Of a stretch of 64,000 bases of DNA, positions 29,575 to 37,225 are shown piece after piece (positions within the stretch are counted from its first letter, which is position 1; each line of letters opens with the position of its first letter). A program made the translations under genes and the position numbers. The notes below the pieces were generated by a model that did not search any database, was not told the origin of the DNA, and saw nothing but the letters and a program-made list of their open reading frames with translations. Origin of the DNA: Syntrophaceae bacterium (GTDB lineage: Bacteria > Desulfobacterota > Syntrophia > Syntrophales > UBA2192); NCBI GenBank assembly GCA_013177795.1, contig JABLXY010000003.1, positions 599,244-663,243 on the forward strand, read 5' to 3'.

Positions 29575-29716
29575 CAAAACCTCCATGAAACCGCGAACAT
29601 AATGATTGGTCTCCCAAGGTAGCATGTTTTTATGAAATGTCCATGAATATTTTCAGGGAGAAAGGGGCCCGGGTGCAGGGTTCCGAGGCCGTGAACGCAA
29701 TCCGGCAGACGGCGGA

Positions 29717-29740
29717 AAATCCCCGGTGCACGGGGGATTT
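29717..29740 (-). terminator. Hairpin downstream of the MinD-like gene
   Basis: aaatcccc (29717-29724) pairs with ggggattt (29733-29740) across an 8-base loop. It lies about 40 bases after the MinD-like stop. The T tract is short, so termination may be weak. Confidence 0.45.
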
Positions 29741-29777
29741 CAGACCCTGTCGCTTCCGGCAGCCTGCGTGACGCGCG

Positions 29778-30599
29778 TCAGTGCAGCGTCCCCCTGGCGG
29801 CATCGGCCCTTGCGCGGCCTGTCCGCTGCCTCGGCCCGGGGGCGCCCCAACGACTGACGCCCTCGGCGATGCGGGAGAAGCAAGCCGCCGTTTTCGAGGC
29901 CGGCTCGGCCACGACGAGCGGTTCCTGCCGGAGGATGGATCTCGGCACCGCCTCGTCCCGGTAGACGGGCCCCAGGTATTCCGTCGCGACGCCCAGGAAA
30001 CGGCGGCAGATGCCGTCGACGTGGTTGAAAATCCTCTCGCCCTCGCGGTCATCGGCCACGGTGTTCACGACGAGACCGAAGGCGTCTCTCCCGAAGACCT
30101 GGTGCATGACCTTCATCATGGCGTAGGAATCCGTGATCGAGGTCAGCTCGCGGTTCAGCACGATGATGTTCCGGGGCGCCAGAAGGTTGAACTGCAGGAC
30201 CGTCTCGGCGATGCCCGCACCCGTGTCGAGCAGGATGGCATCGTAGCCCTCCAGGGTCAGAAGCATTCGTTTGACGATCTGGATCTTCTCGAACAGGAGC
30301 TGGGCCATCTCCCGCACGCCGGAACAGGCCGGCAGGAGATCGAAGCCCGCCCGGGTCGGGATGATGACCTCTTCCGGCGGGGCGCTGCCGAAGAGAACGT
30401 CCTTGAGGCTCAGCCGGGGATGGATGCCCAGCATGATGTCCACGTTGGCCAGGCCGAGGTCGCAGTCGACCACGAGGACCTTCCGCCCGCGCGAGGCGAG
30501 GGACGCGGCGAGGTTCACCGTGACGAAGGACTTGCCGACGCCCCCCTTGCCGCTCGTGATCGTGACGATGAGGGGCGTCTTGTTCGGGTGCATCGTCAT
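29778..30599 (-). CDS. MinD/FlhG-type ATPase (orphan)
   Basis: 273 residues. The deviant Walker A motif TSGKGGVGKS lies near residue 16, VLVVDCDLGLANVDIMLG is the Walker A' region, and ILLDTGAGIAETVLQF the Walker B region. The DLGLANVD sequence is characteristic of FlhG/YlxH ATPases that place flagella or other polar structures, more than of MinD. No flagellar or minC/minE genes are adjacent. The last 25 residues are basic and Arg/Ala-rich. The next gene upstream is a diguanylate cyclase. Confidence 0.85.
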   Translation of the reverse strand: MTMHPNKTPLIVTITSGKGGVGKSFVTVNLAASLASRGRKVLVVDCDLGLANVDIMLGIHPRLSLKDVLFGSAPPEEVIIPTRAGFDLLPACSGVREMAQLLFEKIQIVKRMLLTLEGYDAILLDTGAGIAETVLQFNLLAPRNIIVLNRELTSITDSYAMMKVMHQVFGRDAFGLVVNTVADDREGERIFNHVDGICRRFLGVATEYLGPVYRDEAVPRSILRQEPLVVAEPASKTAACFSRIAEGVSRWGAPGPRQRTGRARADAARGTLH

Positions 30600-30650
30600 T
30601 TCTCTCTCTCGTAGCCTGTTGTTCGCACGGTGCGGTATCGATACAGAAGG

Positions 30651-30745
30651 AAAGAGGGTAAGAAGGTAAGAAGGTTGGATAAGCGGAGAGAATGCTTTTT
30701 TGTCACAGCTTCATCCAACGTTCTCACCCTCTCACCTTCTCACTC
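30651..30745. repeat. Intergenic inverted repeat with ~7-bp units (copy 5)
   Basis: Between the GGDEF and MinD-like genes. The left arm is built of ggtaaga units (gagggtaagaaggtaagaag), the right arm of tctcacc units; both end in ggttggat/atccaac. The architecture matches the other copies but the unit differs (GGTAAGA rather than GAAGTTG). Confidence 0.7.
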
Positions 30746-31603
30746 TCTGCCTGGCGGAGCCGTCTCCAGGCCGAAGAGCGCCTCGCGCTCCGCCGGGCCC
30801 ACCGGCTGACGCTGCCGGGCCTGGGCCGCAGCCTGGGCGGGGTGGCAGATGCGGTTCTTGCCGGTCTTCTTGGCCCGATACAATTCACTATCGGCTTGTT
30901 TGAAGAATTCTTCAGCACCCATCGGGCTCGAGGGCTCGAACACGGCCAGCCCGAAGCTCGCCGAGACCCGGACGGCCATCTTCCAGGTGTAGCGGGAAGT
31001 GAATTCCCTCAGCCGCTTCGCAATCCCGATCCCGTCCAGCAGGCTCGTGGCGGGCATGATGACGGCGAACTCGTCACCGCCGTAGCGGCAGACGAAGTCC
31101 GTGGGGCGCAGCTTCTCGCGGATCAGGCCGCCCATCTGGGTGAGGAACCGGTCGCCCTCGTCGTGGCCGAGCCGGTCGTTGATGTCCTTGAAATTGTCGA
31201 AATCGATCATCATCAGGCAGCAGGGCTGGCCCGTCCGAAGGGAGCGGGCCATCTCGATCTCGAGCTGGATGGAGAAGAACCGCCTGTTGTAGAGCCCGGT
31301 GAGGTCGTCGCTGAGGCTCAGTGACTTGAGCTGCCGGTTCTCGTGCGCGAGCGCAGCCAGGCGTCCGGCGAGGTCATCCACGGGCTCGACGACGAGGTCG
31401 GCCGTGCCGGCAAGGAATTCCCGGTCGGCCGGCGAAAGGCCCTCGGCAAGGATCACGAAGGCCTCCGGCGCGGCGCCTTTCCCGGGGCGCAGCCATGCCG
31501 TCAGCGTTCGGTTCTCACCGAGGATGTCGGCGAGGGTGCGGCCTTGGGTTGATTTAGAAGGCCTCGATTTGACGGTCTTTTTTTTCTTTGGCGGCGACGG
31601 CAT
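30740..31603 (-). CDS. GGDEF diguanylate cyclase
   Basis: 287 residues. The C-terminal GGDEF domain is complete: DDLTGLYNRRFFSIQLEIE, IDFDNFKDINDRLGHDEGD and the active-site loop FVCRYGGDEFAVIMP. An upstream I-site RxxD pattern is not obvious. The N-terminal ~100 residues are lysine-rich then a small unrecognised domain, with no membrane helix, so the protein is probably cytoplasmic. It makes c-di-GMP. Its stop falls in or next to the repeat copy 5. Confidence 0.92.
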   Translation of the reverse strand: MPSPPKKKKTVKSRPSKSTQGRTLADILGENRTLTAWLRPGKGAAPEAFVILAEGLSPADREFLAGTADLVVEPVDDLAGRLAALAHENRQLKSLSLSDDLTGLYNRRFFSIQLEIEMARSLRTGQPCCLMMIDFDNFKDINDRLGHDEGDRFLTQMGGLIREKLRPTDFVCRYGGDEFAVIMPATSLLDGIGIAKRLREFTSRYTWKMAVRVSASFGLAVFEPSSPMGAEEFFKQADSELYRAKKTGKNRICHPAQAAAQARQRQPVGPAEREALFGLETAPPGRE

Positions 31604-31766
31604 GGACGCTGGGGGTCGTCATTGCGGGCATGGCGATGCAAGCTCTCGGGATTGCATTATCGCCCATGCCCTTGCGCAATGACCGGTTTTCAACGAAACG
31701 CTGCAAGAAAGGTGCCCGCAGAGGATCCGCACGTTCGGGGGACCGGGCTCAGGAAACGGACGGAAA

Positions 31767-31803
31767 TAAAAGAGGGACGAACGCGGAGCGATCCTCCCTC
31801 TTT
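31767..31803 (-). terminator. Terminator of the small glycine-rich lipoprotein gene
   Basis: aaagaggga (31767-31775) pairs with tccctcttt (31795-31803). On the minus strand the stem is followed by TATTT. It lies 35 bases beyond the lipoprotein stop. Confidence 0.65.
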
Positions 31804-31837
31804 GCGTTTCCTGGATCCTTTACCCTGCACCCTGAGC

Positions 31838-32224
31838 TCAGGGCAGCTTCATGTTCCGGCGCTGCATCTCCGCGCGCACCTCGGCACGGCGGTTCCGGAG
31901 CTCCTCGGTCCCGCTGCCGCCCACGGGGGCCGATGTGGAGACGCCGACTCCCACACCGCTCCCGCCGCCGCTTCCCCATCCCCAGCTTCCGCCGCCGATG
32001 CCGATGCCGACCGACGACGAGGGACCCGAACGCTCGCGGCGGTCGATCTCCTCGGTGAGGCGAAAATGGTAAAGCAGCAGCTCGTCGTTGTCCATCTTGC
32101 GGAAGTCCTGGGCAAGGAGCGCCCCCGCCTCGGCCCGCGTGTGGTTCGCACAGCCCCACAGGCCCGCCGAGGCCGCCAGGGCAATCAGCAACGCGAGGGC
32201 CGCTGTTGTCTTCAAGGTCTTCAT
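31838..32224 (-). CDS. Small glycine-rich lipoprotein
   Basis: 128 residues with a lipoprotein signal ending at LWGC (about residue 26). A helical part (DFRKMDNDELLLYHFRLTEE) is followed by a Gly/Ser/Val-rich stretch and a basic C-terminal helix ELRNRRAEVRAEMQRR. No catalytic motif is seen. Function unknown; probably outer-membrane or periplasmic. Monocistronic with its own terminator. Confidence 0.7.
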   Translation of the reverse strand: MKTLKTTAALALLIALAASAGLWGCANHTRAEAGALLAQDFRKMDNDELLLYHFRLTEEIDRRERSGPSSSVGIGIGGGSWGWGSGGGSGVGVGVSTSAPVGGSGTEELRNRRAEVRAEMQRRNMKLP

Positions 32225-32433
32225 GGCCGTTCCTTTCCATCCGTGTTGACGAAACTATAGTGGGCTCTTCAGGGTTTGTCAATTCGCGTCCGTTTCCCGC
32301 GGTGTCAGCGGAGCGTATCGCCCGGCAAAGAAAGCGTGGATTCGGCAAGGGGCGTGATGGTATAGAAAAGCCTCACCGGGGCGGCCCGGCTCTGCAGAGA
32401 TGAATGACGAGCCCCGGGAACGGAGCAGGAAGG

Positions 32434-32892
32434 ATGGGAACGCTCTATTTCGACGATTTCAGGGTCGGCGACCGATTCGAGTCGCCGGGGATGACGGTGA
32501 CGGAGGGGCAGATCATCGATTTTGCGATGCGCTTCGACCCGCAGGTCTTCCACGTCGACGCCGAGGCGGCGAAGGCGACCCCCTACGGGGGGCTCATTGC
32601 GAGCGGGATCCACACGATCGCCCTGACGTTCCGCCTGTTCCTCATGACGGGCGCCCTCAACGCGGAGAACAGCCTGGGGTCCCCGGGGTTCGACGAGTTG
32701 CGGTGGCTCAAGCCCGTCCGCCCCGGCGACACGCTGCGGGCCGAGGGCGAGGTCCTGGAACTCAGGCCCTCGAAGGCCGCCGACCGCGGCATCGTCCGTT
32801 TCCGCTACTCCGCGCGCAACCAGAAGGGCGAGACGGTCTTCACGGTCATCGGCAACCAGATCGTCCGCCGCCGCCCGCAGGGCGCGGTGTGA
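32434..32892 (+). CDS. MaoC-like (R)-hydratase domain protein
   Basis: 152 residues from ATG 32434, with GGAG eight bases upstream. The hot-dog fold signature is present: YFDDFRVGDRFESPGMTVTE, FDPQVFHVDAEAAKATPYGG and LIASGIHTIALTFRL, where the Asp and His of DPQ..H are the usual hydratase residues. Such proteins hydrate enoyl-CoA or related thioesters. It is followed 9 bp later by a transporter gene; the physiological substrate is unclear. Confidence 0.88.
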   Translation: MGTLYFDDFRVGDRFESPGMTVTEGQIIDFAMRFDPQVFHVDAEAAKATPYGGLIASGIHTIALTFRLFLMTGALNAENSLGSPGFDELRWLKPVRPGDTLRAEGEVLELRPSKAADRGIVRFRYSARNQKGETVFTVIGNQIVRRRPQGAV

Positions 32893-32901
32893 GCACCCGC
32901 C

Positions 32902-33825
32902 ATGGCGCTCCCGTTCCGGCCGAGAGACATCCTGCTGCTTGCCGTCGTGTTCTCGTCGATGGCGGCCGGCATCTGCTGCCCGGGGGTCTTCGCCTTCCTG
33001 CAGCCTTACCCGCTCGCGTGTCTCATGGCGCTTTTCTTCATGAGCTTCCTCTCCATCCGGCTCGAGGCGGTCCGGGATGCCCTTCGCCTGGCGGGCTTTC
33101 CGCTCCTCGTCCTCGTCCTGCTGAAAATGTTCGTCCTGCCCCTCATCCTTTACGGGCTGTTCCGGGTCGTCCTGCCCGACTACGCCCTCTCGGCGCTCCT
33201 GCTGACCGCGGTCTCCACGGGCGTCGTGGCGCCTTTCATGTCGAACCTCGTGGGGGGCAACAGCGCCCGGGTCCTCGTCGTGACCGTCATCACGTCGCTG
33301 CTGGTGCCCTTCAGCCTTCCGGCCGTCGTCGAGATCGTCCTCGCGAAAAGCGTGGAGCTGTCCTTCTGGGACATGCTCCGCGTGCTGGCGCTGGCCATCC
33401 TCGTCCCGATTGCCGCCGTGCAGGCCCTCCGGCGCGCCGCGCCCCGGCTGCTCGAGGCCGCCAACCGCCGTGCCTACCCCGTGAACCTCGTCCTGTTTGC
33501 CTGCATCAACCTCGGGGTCTTCTCGAAGCATGCCGACGTCTTCTACAACGACCCCGGCCTCATCGGGGAGGCGGCTCTCGTCGGCATCGCCCTGTCGGCC
33601 CTCTACGCCGCCGCGGGTATCCTCTTCTTCCGCCGCAGCGCCGTGGAAGACCGTCTGGCGGGCGCCGTGATGATGGCGCACATGAACAACGTCCTCATGA
33701 TCGTCTTCTCGGCCCAGTTCTTCGGGCCCCGGGAGACGATGACGGCGGCCATGTACCTGGTGCCCTTCTTCGGGCTCGTGCTGCCGCTGAGGCGCTACGG
33801 CGAGCGTTCCGGGCGGGGGGCGTGA
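32902..33825 (+). CDS. BASS-family (bile acid:sodium symporter-like) transporter
   Basis: 307 residues and about nine to ten hydrophobic helices. LLTAVSTGVVAPFMSNLVGG (about residue 100) corresponds to the first crossover motif of BASS carriers, and MMAHMNNVLMIVFSAQFFG to the second half. The family moves organic anions with sodium. Paired with the MaoC gene, possibly as one transcript. An AEC-type carrier is the main alternative. Confidence 0.7.
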   Translation: MALPFRPRDILLLAVVFSSMAAGICCPGVFAFLQPYPLACLMALFFMSFLSIRLEAVRDALRLAGFPLLVLVLLKMFVLPLILYGLFRVVLPDYALSALLLTAVSTGVVAPFMSNLVGGNSARVLVVTVITSLLVPFSLPAVVEIVLAKSVELSFWDMLRVLALAILVPIAAVQALRRAAPRLLEAANRRAYPVNLVLFACINLGVFSKHADVFYNDPGLIGEAALVGIALSALYAAAGILFFRRSAVEDRLAGAVMMAHMNNVLMIVFSAQFFGPRETMTAAMYLVPFFGLVLPLRRYGERSGRGA

Positions 33826-33866
33826 GCAGTACGGGGCGCCCTGGCGCGGATGCCGCGCCGATGCCG

Positions 33867-34544
33867 TCAGGGGCCTGTCTTCTCGCGGAAGCCGCCCGCG
33901 AAGGTGATCGCGCAGGTGACGCCGTAGGCGGCGTGCGGGCCGCAATCGACGCCCATGACGCGGAATGCGGGGTTGAAAAGGTTCTTCCGGTGCCCGCGGT
34001 CCGGCACGCCGTCGTCGACGATGAAGGCCGCCACCACGTCGCGGGCCGTCCGCTGGCCGTAGGCGACGTTCTCCCCGATGATGGACTCCCAGCGGCCGTG
34101 GCGCTCGATGCGCTGCGACGGCGTGCTGCCGTCGGGCCCCGTGTGGCCGAAACCGCCCGATGCCCCCTGGGGCGCCACGAGGTCGCGGGCGGCGAGCGAC
34201 AGTCCGCGCGAGAGGCTCAGGGCGCCCACGGGCCGCTGCCTCTCGAGCCAGCGGATGGCCTCGTCGACGGCCGCACGGCCCTCCTCCGTCCGGATCGGCG
34301 TCTCCCCGGGACGCCTCAGCTGCGTGCCCCGGTACCAGGGCCGCTGGGCCTTCAGCCAGGCGGCATAGGCCCCCGGGTTCGTCCGGGCCAGGTTGACCTC
34401 GCGGACGATCTCCTGCGCGAGGGCCTCGAAATCAATGTCCCGGGCGGCCGCCGCAGGGGCGGCGGTCAGGAGCCCGAGGAGGGCGCACAGGCCGAGGCGG
34501 GCAAGCCCCGGCAGCGCGCCGCGCAGGCGGAGCCGGATGCGCAT
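33867..34544 (-). CDS. Exported CAP/SCP-domain protein
   Basis: 225 residues with an N-terminal signal peptide (LGLCALLGLLTAAPAAA). The CAP domain shows IVREVNLARTNPGAYAAWL, the H residue in GGFGHTGPDG, GENVAYGQ and GHRKNLFNPAFRVMGVDCG. These small extracellular domains occur widely in bacteria, often with unknown ligands. It ends the minus-strand pair begun by pldA (9-bp gap). Confidence 0.9.
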   Translation of the reverse strand: MRIRLRLRGALPGLARLGLCALLGLLTAAPAAAARDIDFEALAQEIVREVNLARTNPGAYAAWLKAQRPWYRGTQLRRPGETPIRTEEGRAAVDEAIRWLERQRPVGALSLSRGLSLAARDLVAPQGASGGFGHTGPDGSTPSQRIERHGRWESIIGENVAYGQRTARDVVAAFIVDDGVPDRGHRKNLFNPAFRVMGVDCGPHAAYGVTCAITFAGGFREKTGP

Positions 34545-34553
34545 CCCTCTACC

Positions 34554-35567
34554 CTACCAGTCCTTCACCATCACGCCCACGCCGATGCGGTGCGCGAAGT
34601 GGTTGTAGTCGATGAGGCTCTCGCCGTAGCCCACGAAGTACTGGACGTAGCCGTTGAGGTGCTCGATCAGGGGGAAGCTCACCTCGAGCTGCGCCGCGCC
34701 GCGGTTGTCGTCGAGGCGCAGGTTGTTGCGGAGCATCAGCGCCAGGTGGAAATCCCGCCAGATCGTGCCCAGCCAGATCTCCCCGTAGCCCAGGTAGGAC
34801 TCGATGTCCGGGTTGTCGTCCTTGTCTGCGCTCTCGGGGATGCGCAGCCAGGTCTTGAGCTGGAGGTTCAGGACGTCCCTCTCGAAGCCGAAGTTGGCCA
34901 CGATCCGGTTCCAGCTGCGCGAGAGGGGCTCGCCGCGGCCGTTGGACTGGTGGTTGAGGCCGACCTGGATGAACCGGCTCCGCATCAGGCCGAGGATGTC
35001 CGTGTCGGTGCGGTAGTTGAGCAGGGCCTCCGGTTCGTAATTCGTCTCGCGGAAGGGGGAGGAGAACTCGGTGTTGTAGAACTGCCAGAACGACAGCTGC
35101 GTATAGGCGAACCAGAGATCCAGGGGCAGCCCGAGGATGTCCTGCCAGAGCTTCACCTTGAGGCTGATCTGGAACTTGATCTCGGCGTCGTCGAGCTCCG
35201 TGCCCGGGTAGGCCGACTCGAAGGGCTTCTTCTCCTGGTGGAAGTTGTAGGTGTAGGGCAGGATGTAGTTGTGCCGGTGGGGCATGATGGCGTAGCGCCT
35301 CAGCCGGCTCTTCTCGTCGAGCTGCCACTTCCGGCTGAAAAAGGACGGCGGCGAGGCATCGCCCGTCGCGGGCGGGACGGGAGCGGGCATCACACGCTCG
35401 GCCGTTCTGCGTCCGGCCGCCTCGTCGTAACAGCGGAGCCGCGCCGCGTCGTCTTCGATCAGGGCGCATTCTTCGAGGCTTGCGGCCGCCGCGGCCCGCA
35501 CGGGGCAGCCGGGAGGCCCGCAGAGCAGAACGAGCAGGAAACAGGCAAGAAGCCGATGACGGTTCAT
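34554..35567 (-). CDS. pldA: Outer-membrane phospholipase A1 (OMPLA)
   Basis: 337 residues from ATG 35567, which follows a strong GGGGAGG site; the frame upstream is non-coding. After a signal peptide and a small N-terminal extension, the beta-barrel domain shows QVGLNHQSNGRGEPLSRSWN: the catalytic His and Ser of the H-x-S-N-G motif are intact. Alternating barrel strands follow, ending in an aromatic residue (W). OMPLA hydrolyses phospholipids that leak into the outer leaflet. Confidence 0.92.
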   Translation of the reverse strand: MNRHRLLACFLLVLLCGPPGCPVRAAAAASLEECALIEDDAARLRCYDEAAGRRTAERVMPAPVPPATGDASPPSFFSRKWQLDEKSRLRRYAIMPHRHNYILPYTYNFHQEKKPFESAYPGTELDDAEIKFQISLKVKLWQDILGLPLDLWFAYTQLSFWQFYNTEFSSPFRETNYEPEALLNYRTDTDILGLMRSRFIQVGLNHQSNGRGEPLSRSWNRIVANFGFERDVLNLQLKTWLRIPESADKDDNPDIESYLGYGEIWLGTIWRDFHLALMLRNNLRLDDNRGAAQLEVSFPLIEHLNGYVQYFVGYGESLIDYNHFAHRIGVGVMVKDW

Positions 35568-35707
35568 ATCCCCCCTCCCCAGCGGCGATCGCACGGACCG
35601 AGTATGCCAGCGGCAGGCCCGCATTTCAAGCGGGGATCGGCGGCAGGAGGGAAAAAAAGGGGGCAGCCCGGGCGGCCGCCCCCGCGGCAAATCGATGCAG
35701 GCGGGAT

Positions 35708-36607
35708 TCAGGACTGAAGGTTCTTCTCCAGGAACTTCATCATCTGCCGGAAGACCCCCTCGAGGATGTCCGGCGCGATGAAGTAATCCGGGCACTCCTT
35801 GTAAAACAGGACGTTCATCGCCTTGGCGGCGTCGTCGACGTTGCCCTTCTCCCGGAGGATCCCCTCCATCATGGCGCGGAGCTTCCGGCCCTCGCGCAGG
35901 GTCAGGTCGATGAACCCTCGGGCGTCCTCGCCCGTGACATAGCCGTAGTGGTCCGCGCAGAGAAACTCCACGGCCAGGGGCTTCATCTTCTCGAGGCTCT
36001 CGAGGTACTGGGTGAAGTTGGTGTTGGCCGACGCGAAGGAGCCCTCCCGGTAGGGGATGCCGCCGCCGTCGGAGGCGAAGAGGGCCTTCCGTTCGGGCTC
36101 GTAGGCCGTGATGGAGCAGTTCGTGTGCCCGGGGGTGAAGAGGATGTCCAGCGAAACCCCTCCCAGGTCGATCCGGTCGCCCTCCGCCACGGTCGTGCCC
36201 GCGATGTCGTCGCGCCAGGCGAAATCGACGTCCTGCAGGGCCGCCCCGAGTCCCATCTTCTCCGCCACGACCCGGCTGAACTGGTTGGCGATGTCGATGG
36301 CCTTCTGCATCTGGAGGATCCGCCAGGTCTCCGCCGAGCCGCAGACCTCGATGGCCGGCCAGTTGCGCTTGAACCAGGGGATGACGCCGATGTGGTCGAA
36401 GTGCGAGTGCAGGATCAGGATCTTCGTGAGCTTCGCCGGGTCGAGCCCGAAGTCCTGCATCTGCCTCCGCACGTCCGGCAGGATGTGCGCGAGCCCCCCG
36501 TTGATCAGGATGGACCCGTCGCGCCCCTCGAGCCAGTACACCCCCGACTCCTCGCGGCCGAGGTACCAGAGGTTCTCCGCGACCTTTCCCGCCGTGCGAT
36601 GCCTCAT
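35708..36607 (-). CDS. Metallo-beta-lactamase-fold hydrolase
   Basis: 299 residues from ATG 36607 with GGAGGG upstream. The metal motif LHSHFDHIG (HxHxDH, about residue 82) is followed by FTPGHTNCSI and later FLCADHYGYVTG, giving a full binuclear site. The helical C-terminus (ILREKGNVDDAAKAMNVLF) resembles glyoxalase-like or AIDA-type hydrolases. Substrate unknown. Monocistronic between pldA and an unknown gene. Confidence 0.85.
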   Translation of the reverse strand: MRHRTAGKVAENLWYLGREESGVYWLEGRDGSILINGGLAHILPDVRRQMQDFGLDPAKLTKILILHSHFDHIGVIPWFKRNWPAIEVCGSAETWRILQMQKAIDIANQFSRVVAEKMGLGAALQDVDFAWRDDIAGTTVAEGDRIDLGGVSLDILFTPGHTNCSITAYEPERKALFASDGGGIPYREGSFASANTNFTQYLESLEKMKPLAVEFLCADHYGYVTGEDARGFIDLTLREGRKLRAMMEGILREKGNVDDAAKAMNVLFYKECPDYFIAPDILEGVFRQMMKFLEKNLQS

Positions 36608-36702
36608 GGGCGGACCCTCCTTTCGTCTTGATGTGCCCGCAGACCCACGGACTCTATAATGCATCCGGGCGGGGGATGGCAAGGGGAAAGGCGCAACACC
36701 GG

Positions 36703-37134
36703 CTATCTCTTCCGGTCCTGGTAGTGGGTCGGGATGCGGATCTCGTCGGGGTTGAGGTTGCCCAGCAGCTCACTGGCAATGATCCGGTCTCGCAGCACCC
36801 GGATCTTCGCCTCGTACAGGGGCAGGGCTTTCTTCAGCCGCTCCCGCTGATCCGGCTTCAGGATCGCCGATTTGAGGGCCCTGACGATCTGGTCCCTTAC
36901 GGCACTGAGCCGGCCGAGCTCCTCCCTCTTCTCGCGAAGCTCGTCGGGGTCGAGGGCGTATTTGGCGAAGTCGTTTTTCGGGTCCATGAAGCCGGCCGTG
37001 CCGAAATTGGGCGCAAGCGATTCCCCCGGGCTCGGTCGAATCGGCCGCCCTGCATCTGAATATCGGCTGCGCGAAGATTCCTCTTGAGCGGAAAATGACG
37101 CCGGATCGGGAGGTTTCTGATCCAACTTCCCCAT
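36703..37134 (-). CDS. Hypothetical protein with helical C-terminus
   Basis: 143 residues from ATG 37134 (MGKLDQKPPDPASF). The first ~50 residues look disordered; the rest is charged and helical (DPDELREKREELGRLSAVRD, KALPLYEAKIRVLRDRIIA). No family recognised. It is divergent from the acyl-CoA synthetase with a 91-bp gap. The start is uncertain because the frame stays open upstream. Confidence 0.5.
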   Translation of the reverse strand: MGKLDQKPPDPASFSAQEESSRSRYSDAGRPIRPSPGESLAPNFGTAGFMDPKNDFAKYALDPDELREKREELGRLSAVRDQIVRALKSAILKPDQRERLKKALPLYEAKIRVLRDRIIASELLGNLNPDEIRIPTHYQDRKR

Positions 37135-37225
37135 AGAAAATGCAGGGCCCCTGTGGTAGGATTCGGCCGTTCTGTCAGGGGGACCCACCGTTTCTTCACC
37201 GCAACCGCACGACAAAGGAGGACCT

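Noticed and set aside
32400-35717. Plus-strand frame of 1105 codons
   Set aside because: It runs across MaoC, BASS, CAP and pldA genes in the wrong frame or strand; no domain recognisable and heavy in R, G and P.
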